A model generated the notes under the pieces. That model made no database searches. It worked only from the letters and a program-made list of their open reading frames with translations, and was not told the DNA's origin. A program made the position numbers and the translations under genes. DNA of 64,000 nucleotides, from positions 806,001 to 870,000 of the forward strand of contig NZ_UWOE01000001.1 in NCBI RefSeq assembly GCF_900604355.1. The letters run 5' to 3'. How positions within the stretch are numbered: the first letter of the stretch is position 1; each line of letters opens with the position of its first letter. This DNA is from Luxibacter massiliensis. GTDB taxonomy: Bacteria; Bacillota; Clostridia; Lachnospirales; Lachnospiraceae. This document shows, in pieces, positions 25,762 through 34,208 of the stretch.

Positions 25762-27426
25762 ATGAAAATAGCATTGATTGATGTTGGGGTTTCTAAAACA
25801 TCTATTGGAAATGAAACGAAAATTCGTCATTTTTCATTGAATAATGGGGAAATGGTTGAGAAGTATAAGGAGCCGGAAGAAGAACATGGTACACGGTGTT
25901 TTAAGGAAATTATGGCGAATAAAAAGACTTCGAATATACAGATTTTAGATCTGAATATATCAGATGAATCAGGAACACTACAGGTATTTCCCATGATTGC
26001 AGCAATAGAAAAGGCTATTGATGAACGGGTTGATATAATTAATATTAGCTTGGGATTAACTGCTTATTCGCAGGAACTTTTTGATGTGTGTGAAAAAGCT
26101 GTACAGAATAATATTGTGATTTTGTCTGCGGCATCACACAAAAATACGATTTCATTTCCGGCAGATTTTAACAATGTGATTTGCGTGAATGTGGATCAAA
26201 AGCAGAAAGAAAAAATAAAAGTGGTTGGCCCGTCTACTGTTACAGTGTCTATGAAAGACTATATTATCACAGAGAATGAAGTCGAGTTTGATTTTTCCTC
26301 TTCAAGTATGGCCTGCGCAAGGGTATGCGGTTATTTTTGTGATGTACTTGGAGATGATCCACTAAATGATAAGAGCAAGGTATTATTGAAAAAATATAAT
26401 ATTAAGCTGCACCATACAGATGATATTTACTGCAATAACCCTCTGGGAGAAAGTGAGATTAAGACTATTTTGTCAGATAGTAAAGTGGCTGTTGTATTTT
26501 TCCCAGAATCTGCAGTAGGAGATATCAATAGGAATATGTTACATAAAAATATTGTAGCATATTATGATTATGAGAGAGACGGTTTTTATTCGTTTACTGA
26601 TGATAAGGAAACCGATGACTTCGATGTAATAATGTTGCTGAGTTCGTTATATTATGATTTACAGTTTCCGTCAGCAATCAAAGAAAAATACAAGGATTAT
26701 CGGATTATATATATTGGAAATTTTCTTGAAAAAAATGATAACGCATATTTGTGTGATTACGATAAGTACAAGGCATCGGAAATGACAGTATTAGAAAGAC
26801 CTGTTATTGCGATTGCTGGGGTGTGTAGCGGACTAAATAAGTCTGATGTTCAGATAGATTTACTAAGCAGGTTAAAAAAGGATGGTCTGGACATTAAAGC
26901 AATTTCTAATAATCCGGTAGGATTGTTGTATGATATGGAAGTGTTCAACTATCCAACCGAATTAAAGTTTCCAGATGTTGTTTATTCTATTAACAAATAT
27001 ATGTATCTGACAGAAGTAAATGAAAATATGGATGCATGGCTCATTAATATTGGCGGTGCAATCGGTCAGGTAAATAATTTGAATACATACAATTTTGGAA
27101 AATTGGCAGATGCTTATCTTTCTGCAACAAATATAGACGTGGCTATCATGTGCGTGAATGCCTTTGTCGATGTGCTAAACTTAAAGCTGCAATTGGCAAA
27201 TTTATACAAACATGGGATTGAAAATATATTTATTGTTTTGTCTCATAACGATATTGATGCAACCACGATGGATTATAAGGATGGTTTACAGACTTACTAT
27301 GTGGACGATGAAAAATATCAGCAGGCATTGAAATATGTGAGATCCAACATCAAGGAAAAAGTATTTTCATTAGAAGATGTTCAAAACGGTAATTTATACG
27401 AGGCCATTATTGCTACATTGAGTTAG
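25762..27426 (+). CDS. Subtilisin-like protease fused to a TIGR04066-like maturation domain
   Basis: The ATG at 25762 has AGGAGG six bases upstream; the ATG at 25756 is too close. In the 554-aa protein the first about 200 residues are a compact S8 domain without a signal peptide: Asp7 in LIDVG, His42 in EEHGTR and Ser182 in SSSSMACARV. The usual oxyanion AGN is replaced by SAASHKN. Residues about 230-554 look like the clostridial TIGR04066 peptide-maturation family (motifs ERPVIAIAGVCSGLNKSD and INIGGAIGQVNN). A cytoplasmic protease-maturation fusion next to an exporter that lacks a peptidase suggests leader cleavage inside the cell. The fusion and the odd oxyanion site are direct observations; the role is an inference. 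Confidence 0.8.
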   Translation: MKIALIDVGVSKTSIGNETKIRHFSLNNGEMVEKYKEPEEEHGTRCFKEIMANKKTSNIQILDLNISDESGTLQVFPMIAAIEKAIDERVDIINISLGLTAYSQELFDVCEKAVQNNIVILSAASHKNTISFPADFNNVICVNVDQKQKEKIKVVGPSTVTVSMKDYIITENEVEFDFSSSSMACARVCGYFCDVLGDDPLNDKSKVLLKKYNIKLHHTDDIYCNNPLGESEIKTILSDSKVAVVFFPESAVGDINRNMLHKNIVAYYDYERDGFYSFTDDKETDDFDVIMLLSSLYYDLQFPSAIKEKYKDYRIIYIGNFLEKNDNAYLCDYDKYKASEMTVLERPVIAIAGVCSGLNKSDVQIDLLSRLKKDGLDIKAISNNPVGLLYDMEVFNYPTELKFPDVVYSINKYMYLTEVNENMDAWLINIGGAIGQVNNLNTYNFGKLADAYLSATNIDVAIMCVNAFVDVLNLKLQLANLYKHGIENIFIVLSHNDIDATTMDYKDGLQTYYVDDEKYQQALKYVRSNIKEKVFSLEDVQNGNLYEAIIATLS

Positions 27427-27461
27427 TAATACATAAATGAAGAGAGGAGATTATTGTACAT

Positions 27462-28391
27462 ATGAAAAAAGTATTGAAATTATTTAGTTTACTTTTGGCG
27501 CTTATTATGGTTTTTCCAGTGACGGCACTGGCAAGTGAGAATAATTATAGAAACAGTGATCTAATCGGAGCAGAACAAAGTGAATTTGAACATGTGATTG
27601 CCGAAATACAGAGCATTAAAACTGCACATCCAGAATATACAGAGGAGATGGTCTTAACGATTATGGATGAGCAGCATCAAGGGTGTGAAAGAGGAATTAT
27701 AGATATCTGGAATGCACTCACAGATTCAGAAAAGCAATTATGTATCCGATATCCCTTTGATGCGCTGAAGGTAAATACAGCCAAAAACATTGCAACTTCG
27801 CAGACGGAGAAAAAATTCGGGACAAATGGTCTTGGGGATAGAAGTGATGCTTTCCGTCATGGAATCTGGAATGCGGAGATGACAATTCTGATTGGAAGAG
27901 AAAAGGCAGAACTGTTTGCTACGGCACATGAGGATAAGGATGTTACGGGAAATGAGTCGGACGGATATCCGAAAACGGCACATCGGGATATGGATTTACA
28001 TAACAACGAAGTGGGAAGAACAATAGGAGAAATGAATAGTGAGAGTTCGGAGGATGAAATGGCAGAAATAATTTATCATGTGGAGACTGTAGTCAAATTA
28101 TCCCTCAGAAAAGACACGCCCCAAATAGAGGTCACGATGGAGCCGGGGGAGGAAAGCAGCTACACCCCAAAAGAAAAGGCTACTTATCAGAAAATCAAAG
28201 AGTACGTCAAGGATAAGTACGGTGTAAATGTGCATACCGCTTATATTGCACAGGTGAAGCGTATGTGCGGTTTGGAGATGGGAGAAAACCATCATAAATC
28301 AAAGAAAGAAAATCCTGATATAAAATACTGTCCGAAAGAGAAGGAGGGGTATATCAGAGAAGCACTGGAATATTTTGAACTGTTAGCATAA
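27462..28391 (+). CDS. Secreted DUF6973-type protein with an RlmD-like C-terminal tail
   Basis: A 309-aa protein with a signal peptide (cleavage near ALA/SEN). Residues about 115-190 show a DUF6973-like pattern: GDRSDAFRHGIWNAEMT, then TAHEDKD and HRDMDLHNNEVGR, rich in His and Asp and probably metal binding. The last about 75 residues (PKEKATYQKIKEYV, then HTAYIAQVKRMCGLEMGENH) closely resemble the C-terminal tail of clostridial 23S rRNA methyltransferase RlmD/RumA proteins, a cytoplasmic domain that is out of place in a secreted protein. The gene is probably a chimera made by recombination; base composition rises in GC from about 28100. It follows the RiPP genes in the same direction, but its part in the system is unclear. 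Confidence 0.7.
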   Translation: MKKVLKLFSLLLALIMVFPVTALASENNYRNSDLIGAEQSEFEHVIAEIQSIKTAHPEYTEEMVLTIMDEQHQGCERGIIDIWNALTDSEKQLCIRYPFDALKVNTAKNIATSQTEKKFGTNGLGDRSDAFRHGIWNAEMTILIGREKAELFATAHEDKDVTGNESDGYPKTAHRDMDLHNNEVGRTIGEMNSESSEDEMAEIIYHVETVVKLSLRKDTPQIEVTMEPGEESSYTPKEKATYQKIKEYVKDKYGVNVHTAYIAQVKRMCGLEMGENHHKSKKENPDIKYCPKEKEGYIREALEYFELLA

Positions 28392-28400
28392 GGCAGGCGG

Positions 28401-28437
28401 GGTTCGTATCATGGTTGGAGGACATGTGATACGAACC
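28401..28437 (+). terminator. Perfect 11-bp hairpin after the RiPP cluster
   Basis: GGTTCGTATCA (28401-28411) pairs exactly with TGATACGAACC (28427-28437), followed by TTATTGG. It probably ends the cluster transcript, although the T run is weak. Confidence 0.65.
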
Positions 28438-28454
28438 TTATTGGATACAAATCC

Positions 28455-29185
28455 AAATAAACCACTTGCTATGCAAGTGGCCCCCCATCCGGCTTCAAGC
28501 CCTAGATAAAGAAACCTCCTTTGTTATAATGAGTGTGGGTCCTAGACCGCACTAAAATAACAAAGGAGGTGTCCAACATGGACAAAAATACTTTATCACA
28601 TACAACTTGGGAATGTAAATATCATATTGTATTTGCACCTAAATATAGGAGACAGATTATATATGTAAATATCAAAGCGGATGTAGGGAATATTTTAAGT
28701 ACCTTATGCAAACGGAGAGGAGTGGAAATTATAGAAGGAGAATGCTGCAGAGACCATATTCATATGCTGGTGAGAATCCCACCAAACCAAAGTGTGTCAT
28801 CCTTTATGGGATTCTTAAAGGGGAAAAGTTCGCTCATGATATTCGACAGGCACGCAAATTTGAAATATAAGTATGGGAATAGAAAATTTTGGTGTCATGG
28901 ATATTATGTGGATACAGTGGGAAAAAATGCAAAGAAAATAGAAGAGTATATAAAGAACCAATTACAAGACGACATAGCATATGACCAATTAAGTTTAAAA
29001 GAATTTATAGACCCGTTTACGGGTGAGCCAGTAACAAAAGGCAAATAAACAAATCCCTTGTAAGGGATAGCCGGGAATAAGGTGCGGTTGGGGCCTTTAT
29101 TTTCGTAGGGCCTTTGAGGCCCAAGCCGGCAATCGTCCCTTATAGGGACAGAGCAAACCACCAGTTTTCACTGGTGGTTATGATT
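28455..29185 (+). mobile_element. IS200/IS605-family element without tnpB
   Basis: Hairpins mark both ends: CCACTTGC/GCAAGTGG at 28462-28480 and AACCACCAGT/ACTGGTGGTT at 29156-29179, as in IS200-type single-strand elements which have no terminal inverted repeats. One transposase gene lies between. There is no tnpB. The exact cleavage sites were not determined. Confidence 0.8.
28578..29048 (+). CDS. tnpA: IS200-family Y1 transposase TnpA
   Basis: The 156-aa protein starts at 28578 after AAAGGAGG. Family motifs are YHIVFAPKYRRQII, the HUH motif in RDHIHMLVRIPP, and the catalytic Tyr in CHGYYVDTVG. The length is full for IS200 TnpA. It moves the element as single-stranded DNA. Confidence 0.95.
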   Translation: MDKNTLSHTTWECKYHIVFAPKYRRQIIYVNIKADVGNILSTLCKRRGVEIIEGECCRDHIHMLVRIPPNQSVSSFMGFLKGKSSLMIFDRHANLKYKYGNRKFWCHGYYVDTVGKNAKKIEEYIKNQLQDDIAYDQLSLKEFIDPFTGEPVTKGK

Positions 29186-29319
29186 GTCTCTATAGAGGTG
29201 ATTTTAAGGAATATGAAAGTAGGGATAAGTGAATATCATTGACGCATTTTTATCAGAAAGATATAATAAAGCTGATACAATGGTGAGAAACAGGATTGTC
29301 TACGAAAGGAGAGGTTCCT

Positions 29320-30216
29320 ATGTTATACAACCCTCAGCTTGATACTTTTCTCTGTGTGGTAGAGTCCGGGAGCTTTAACAAGGCTGCCGAAAAACTATAT
29401 ATTTCTGCGCCCGCAGTTATTAAGCAGATTAATTCTCTGGAAGGGAGTTTAAAACTGCAGCTTTTTGACCGGACACACCGGGGGCTTGTGGTGACAAAGG
29501 CAGGGAAGTCACTGTATCAGGATACAAAATATATTGTGCAGTATTGCCGGGAATCTGTGAATCGTGCGTCAAATGCGATGCTGAATGAGACCGAAGTCAT
29601 CCGGGTTGGAATCTCCCCCATGACACCGCCGCAGGTATTTGTAGATCTATGGCCGAAGATACAGAAGCAATACCCAAACATGAAATTTCAACTGGTTCCC
29701 TTTGAAAATACACCGGAAAATGCAAAAGAAATTTTAGCAAATCTGGGGCAGAACATTGATGTGGTAGCAGGGATTTTTGATGATACCATGCTGAATGTAC
29801 GAAAATGCAGGGGAATCGAAATCCTAAAAGAACCGTTCTGCTGTGCGGTTTCCATCCATCACAGGTTAGCTGGAAAAGAAAAGCTGACGATTCCGGATTT
29901 GTATGGAGAAACGCTGATGTTGATGCACCGGGGATGGAGCAACTATGTGGATCGTTTGAGAGATGATCTTTGGAAAAATCATCCGCAGATTCAGATTGAG
30001 GATTTTGAACTTTATAACGTAGAAATTTTTAACCGCTGTGAAAACAGCCAGGATGTGCTGCTTGCAATTCAAAGCTGGTCCAGCATTCATCCTCTGATGC
30101 GCATGATTCCGGTGGAATGGAACTACAGCATACCCTTTGGACTTTTATACGCCACAGAACCATCGGAAAAGGTGAGAAAAGTCTTAAAGGGGATAAAAAA
30201 AGCGGTGGAGTTATAA
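29320..30216 (+). CDS. LysR-family transcriptional regulator
   Basis: Start at 29320 (MLYNPQLDTFL) because AAAGGAGAGG lies just upstream. The 298-aa protein has the N-terminal LysR helix-turn-helix (FLCVVESGSFNKAAEKLYIS, then QLFDRTHRGL) and a substrate-binding C-terminal domain. Its own terminator follows. The redox genes that begin at 33020 in the same direction are its likely targets, now separated from it by an IS66 insertion. The inducer is unknown. Confidence 0.92.
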   Translation: MLYNPQLDTFLCVVESGSFNKAAEKLYISAPAVIKQINSLEGSLKLQLFDRTHRGLVVTKAGKSLYQDTKYIVQYCRESVNRASNAMLNETEVIRVGISPMTPPQVFVDLWPKIQKQYPNMKFQLVPFENTPENAKEILANLGQNIDVVAGIFDDTMLNVRKCRGIEILKEPFCCAVSIHHRLAGKEKLTIPDLYGETLMLMHRGWSNYVDRLRDDLWKNHPQIQIEDFELYNVEIFNRCENSQDVLLAIQSWSSIHPLMRMIPVEWNYSIPFGLLYATEPSEKVRKVLKGIKKAVEL

Positions 30217-30244
30217 CGAAAAAGTTTATACTGAATAACAAACG

Positions 30245-30271
30245 GAGACTTCTGCATGGAGTCTCTTTTTT
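30245..30271 (+). terminator. Rho-independent terminator after the LysR gene
   Basis: GAGACT (30245-30250) pairs with AGTCTC (30260-30265), followed by six T residues. It implies that the redox operon has its own promoter between here and 33020. Confidence 0.8.
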
Positions 30272-30295
30272 GTACAATAAAGTTGCGAACAGAAA

Positions 30296-30303
30296 ACAGA
30301 GAG
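30296..30303. repeat. Left copy of the IS66 target-site duplication
   Basis: ACAGAGAG directly precedes the IS66 left end and is repeated exactly at 32991-32998. Confidence 0.9.
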
Positions 30304-30409
30304 GTAAGCGCCAAATATTCCTGCGGATTTCCTGATCCTCAAGTTTTGCCTATAATTGTAGAGTCGAAAGATATTTAGACTATTTCACTACAATTATGGA
30401 GGATAGGTT

Positions 30410-30820
30410 ATGGCAGGTACTCGCAAAGCCCGTGTTCCGATGGCGGAACAGATCAGGCTTATCAATGAATGCCGCCAGAGCGGCATGACAGATGCTGACT
30501 GGTGCCGTGAAAACGACATTGCAGTAAGCACCTTTTACAACTGGGTCAGCCGTTGCCGGAAAGCGGCAGCGGATCAGATCCCAGCAGCGAATTATGGTCA
30601 TTCTCCGGTTCCCCGCCCGAAACAGGACGTGGTCCCCATTGACATTGTTCCGGATCACATCCCGGAACAGCATACAGCATCACAGATGCTAAACTCGCAC
30701 CTTGACAATTCACATACGATCGAAGTTGCCATGAAGGATATCACAGTCCACATCAGCAATGATGCAGATCCGGTCCTGCTCACCAGGATATTCCGCCTGA
30801 TTCAGGAGATCTCATGTTAG
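30410..30820 (+). CDS. tnpA: IS66 accessory protein TnpA
   Basis: A 136-aa protein with an N-terminal helix-turn-helix of the transposase-8 kind (PMAEQIRLINECRQSGMTDA, then WCRENDIAVSTFYNWVSRCR). It is the first gene of the IS66 operon and overlaps the next gene by seven bases. Confidence 0.9.
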   Translation: MAGTRKARVPMAEQIRLINECRQSGMTDADWCRENDIAVSTFYNWVSRCRKAAADQIPAANYGHSPVPRPKQDVVPIDIVPDHIPEQHTASQMLNSHLDNSHTIEVAMKDITVHISNDADPVLLTRIFRLIQEISC

Positions 30821-31155
30821 GGGATATCTCCGGACTTGAAAAGATCTACATTGTCTGCGGCTACACCGATATGCGGAAGTCCATTGACGGACTCTGTGCC
30901 GTTATCGAGGACCAGCTTAAGATGGATCCCTCGTCCAGTGCTCTCTTCCTTTTCTGCGGAAGAAGACGGGACAGGATCAAAGCCTTGTTCCGTGAACCGG
31001 ACGGCTTCGTTCTGATCTATAAGCGGCTGTCTGTCCGCGGCGGCTATCAATGGCCCAGGAAGCAGTCGGAAGTCCGGAACCTTTCCTGGCGGGAGTTTGA
31101 CTGGCTGATGTCCGGGATCGATATTGACCAGCCCAAAGCCCTCAAAGCAGAGTAA
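30814..31155 (+). CDS. tnpB: IS66 accessory protein TnpB
   Basis: A 113-aa IS66 Orf2-like protein with the signature YTDMRKSIDGLCAVIEDQL and a C-terminal GGYQWPRK. It is needed with TnpA for transposition of IS66 elements in tested members of the family. Confidence 0.93.
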   Translation: MLGDISGLEKIYIVCGYTDMRKSIDGLCAVIEDQLKMDPSSSALFLFCGRRRDRIKALFREPDGFVLIYKRLSVRGGYQWPRKQSEVRNLSWREFDWLMSGIDIDQPKALKAE

Positions 31156-31298
31156 AAAATCATCTGGATCTTAGCAGAAATCCTGCACAGAAAAATACGG
31201 AAATCCCCTGTAGATTCGGCATTTTTCAGGAGCTATTTTCCTTTAGTAAAAGCCCCGTTTCTGATATAATAAAGGTATCAGAACCGAGGAGGGAAACG

Positions 31299-32915
31299 AT
31301 GGCTTCCAGTGCAAAAGATATCCAGCTCAGAGAGCTGAAAGATACGGTATCACAACTGAAAACAATGGTATCCGAACAGACTGAACTGATCCGATCTCTC
31401 CGTCTTATCATTGACGAAAAATCCAGTCACGAGAAAGCGCTTCAGGAACAGGTAGATTATCTGACCAAAAAGCTTTTCGGCTCATCCAGCGAAAAAAGAT
31501 CCGATGATATTCCGGGACAACAGAACCTTTTCGATGAAGCGGAAGTGGAAGAGGATCCATCCCTGCTGGAAGTAGAAACTGTGATCAAGGAACATACCCG
31601 TAAAAAGAAGGCAACCCACGAGGATCTCTTCAAAGGCCTGAAGGTTGAAAAAGTAGTGATCCCTCTTCCCGAAGAAGAACAGATCTGTCCGGTATGCGGC
31701 ACACAGATGGTCCTGATCGGTGAGGAGTATGTCCGCCGGGAACTGGAATTCATTCCTGCCACCTGTAAAGTGATCGAATACTACAGCCAGAGTTACGGAT
31801 GTCCATCCTGCAAGGAAGGACTCGGCGATACGGAAAAGCCTGTGATCATAAAGTCTCAGGTTCCGGCGGCTCTGGTTGGGAAAGGTCCTGCCTCAGCATC
31901 CACTGTTGCATGGACCATGTACCAGAAGTATGCCAACGGGCTTCCCCTTTACCGGCAGGAAAAAGACTGGAAGCAGTATGGGGCTCAGATCAGCCGGACC
32001 ACCCTTGCCAACTGGATCATCTACTGTTCGCAGAACTATTTCCAGCCGATGTATGATTACTTTCATCGGGAGCTGCTGAAGCGCAGTTTTGCAATGGCAG
32101 ATGAGACACGGGTCCAGGTGTTAAAAGAGGAAGGGCGCCAGGCCCAGACCCAGTCGTTCATGTGGCTGTTCCGAAGCGGCGAGGATGGACTTCCGGCGAT
32201 CATCCTGTATGGCTATTCCCCTACCAGGAGTGGCAGCCATGCAAGGGAGTTTCTGGAAGGCTACAGCGGATACCTGGAAACGGATGGATATCAGGGATAC
32301 AACAATCTTCCGAGGATCAGACGCTGCTCTTGTTGGGCGCATATCCGTCGATACTTTATCGACGCCGTTCCCAAAGGAAAACAGTATGACTACAGCCAGC
32401 CGGCAGTGCAGGGCGTCCAGTACTGCAACCGGTTGTTCGCCATTGAGGACTCCATTAACAAAAAGTATCCCGGTGATTATGAAAAGCGGAAGCAGCTGCG
32501 TCTCGAGAAGGAAAAACCCGTTCTGGAGGCTTTCTGGTCGTGGCTCGATCAGCAGAAGCCCGTCCGGAATACCCGGATGGATAAAGCCGTGAATTACGTT
32601 CTTAACCGACGTGATACAGCGGAGACTTATCTGGAAGACGGACGGTGCAGCTTTACCAATAATCTCAGTGAGAATGCAATTCGTCCATTCGCAGTAGGCC
32701 GGAAGAACTGGCTCTTCAGCAATTCCGTTGACGGAGCGAATGCCAGTGCGGTAGTCTACACAATGGTTGAGATGGCAAAAGCATACGATCTGAATATTTA
32801 TGGATATCTTAAATTTTTACTGGAGCACCGGCCAAGTAAAGATATGACCGATGAACAGCTGGCAGAGCTGGCACCTTGGAGTGAAAAACTCCAATCTATC
32901 AAAAATCGCATGTGA
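31299..32915 (+). CDS. tnpC: IS66 DDE transposase TnpC
   Basis: The 538-aa transposase has an N-terminal coiled coil, a zinc-ribbon (ICPVCGTQM, with a later CPSCKEG) and the DDE domain: Asp in MADETRVQV, Asp in ETDGYQGY, Glu in SENAIRPFAVGRKNW. The length is complete. A 143-base gap separates it from tnpB. Confidence 0.95.
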   Translation: MASSAKDIQLRELKDTVSQLKTMVSEQTELIRSLRLIIDEKSSHEKALQEQVDYLTKKLFGSSSEKRSDDIPGQQNLFDEAEVEEDPSLLEVETVIKEHTRKKKATHEDLFKGLKVEKVVIPLPEEEQICPVCGTQMVLIGEEYVRRELEFIPATCKVIEYYSQSYGCPSCKEGLGDTEKPVIIKSQVPAALVGKGPASASTVAWTMYQKYANGLPLYRQEKDWKQYGAQISRTTLANWIIYCSQNYFQPMYDYFHRELLKRSFAMADETRVQVLKEEGRQAQTQSFMWLFRSGEDGLPAIILYGYSPTRSGSHAREFLEGYSGYLETDGYQGYNNLPRIRRCSCWAHIRRYFIDAVPKGKQYDYSQPAVQGVQYCNRLFAIEDSINKKYPGDYEKRKQLRLEKEKPVLEAFWSWLDQQKPVRNTRMDKAVNYVLNRRDTAETYLEDGRCSFTNNLSENAIRPFAVGRKNWLFSNSVDGANASAVVYTMVEMAKAYDLNIYGYLKFLLEHRPSKDMTDEQLAELAPWSEKLQSIKNRM

Positions 32916-32990
32916 ATTATAGTGAATTACTCCAACTCGCAAAGGGCTGGAGTAATTTTGTATCCGACCGCATTAATATTTTGCGCTTAC

Positions 32991-32998
32991 ACAGAGAG
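32991..32998. repeat. Right copy of the IS66 target-site duplication
   Basis: ACAGAGAG follows the right inverted repeat and equals the left copy at 30296-30303. Confidence 0.9.
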
Positions 32999-33019
32999 AA
33001 AACAAAGGAGGTTTTATCT

Positions 33020-34189
33020 GTGAACAATTTTATTTTTGAAAATGCGACAAAAGTGTATTTTGGAAAAGGCTGTGTCAAAGAGTATCTTTCCAGTCTGACC
33101 GGGAAATATGGAAGTAAAATTCTGCTGGCTTACGGTGGCGGTTCCATCAAGAAAAATGGAATCTATGAAGAAGTGACAGAGATTCTGAAAAGAACAGGAA
33201 ATACAGTGATTGAATTTTCCGGTATCATGGCGAATCCTACTTACGAAAAGGTGCTGGAGGGAGCAAGGCTTGCAAAAGAAAACGAAGTGAATTTAATTTT
33301 AGGTATTGGCGGCGGTTCCGTAATGGATTGCTGTAAAGCTGTCTCCATGGCAGCAGCTACGGAGAAAGACATTTGGGAAAACTACTGGGCAGCGCCGGGA
33401 ATCGTTGATTTTGAACCCGTACCACTGGGAGTCATCGTGACAGTGGCAGGAACAGGCAGTGAGTGCAATGGCGGTGCAGTGATTACGAATGAAAAGCAGA
33501 AGATTAAGACCGGAAGAGATTATCCAAAATGTAATCCGAGATTTGCTTTGATTGATCCGACATACACCTACAGTGTTCCGAAGAATCAGATGGTGTCAGG
33601 CGGCTTTGATATTCTATCACACATTATGGAAACGTACTTCAGTGAACCCAATGAGGACAATGTATCAGACGACATTTCAGAGGCGTTAATGAGAAGTGTC
33701 ATCCGTAATCTTCGGGCAGCTATTCAAAATCCGGAGGACTACACTGCAAGGAGCAATCTGCTCTGGGCATCTACCATGGCGGAGAACCGGATCATTAAAC
33801 TGGGAAAGAAATGTGATTTTGAATGTCACCAGATGGAACATCAACTTGGGGCATATACAGACTGTAATCATGGACAGGGACTTGCGGTTCTGCACCCCGT
33901 TTATTACCGTCATATCTATCAAAACGGACTTCCGAAGTTTGTGAACTTTGCAAAAAACGTATGGCAGATTCCGGGAGAGGGAAAAAGCGACGAGGAAATA
34001 GCAGCGGAAGGAATTTCCGCATTGACGGCGTTTATCAGAGAGATTGGACTGCCGGGTACGTTGAAAGAACTTGGCGTAAAAAAAGAAATGTTAAAGGAAA
34101 TTGCAGATACCTGCAATATATCAGCGGGAAGTTACAAGAAAATGACTCCGGAAGAAATACTGGATATCTTCCGGGAATGTTATGAATAA
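33020..34189 (+). CDS. Iron-containing alcohol dehydrogenase (YqhD/BdhA-like)
   Basis: The GTG at 33020 is the start because AAAGGAGG lies upstream; the frame reaches back to 32912 inside the IS66 end. In the 389-aa protein the nucleotide-binding part shows YGGGSIKKNG and GIGGGSVMD. The four metal ligands of the family are in place: Asp197 and His201 (GGFDILSH), His270 (FECHQM) and His284 (CNHGQG). It would reduce an aldehyde or oxidise an alcohol with NAD(P)H. It opens the redox operon downstream of LysR and IS66. Confidence 0.93.
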   Translation: MNNFIFENATKVYFGKGCVKEYLSSLTGKYGSKILLAYGGGSIKKNGIYEEVTEILKRTGNTVIEFSGIMANPTYEKVLEGARLAKENEVNLILGIGGGSVMDCCKAVSMAAATEKDIWENYWAAPGIVDFEPVPLGVIVTVAGTGSECNGGAVITNEKQKIKTGRDYPKCNPRFALIDPTYTYSVPKNQMVSGGFDILSHIMETYFSEPNEDNVSDDISEALMRSVIRNLRAAIQNPEDYTARSNLLWASTMAENRIIKLGKKCDFECHQMEHQLGAYTDCNHGQGLAVLHPVYYRHIYQNGLPKFVNFAKNVWQIPGEGKSDEEIAAEGISALTAFIREIGLPGTLKELGVKKEMLKEIADTCNISAGSYKKMTPEEILDIFRECYE

Positions 34190-34208
34190 TGGGAGGAGGA
34201 ATTACAGA

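Larger units (their letters stand above)
30304..32990 (+). mobile_element. Complete IS66-family insertion sequence
   Basis: The left end starts GTAAGCGCCAAATATT and the right end read in reverse starts GTAAGCGCAAAATATT, so the inverted repeats match at 15 of the first 16 bases. An exact 8-bp target duplication flanks the element, the usual size for IS66. All three genes are open, so the element looks recent and probably active. It sits in the 5' leader of the dehydrogenase operon, about 14 bases before its ribosome site. Confidence 0.95.
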
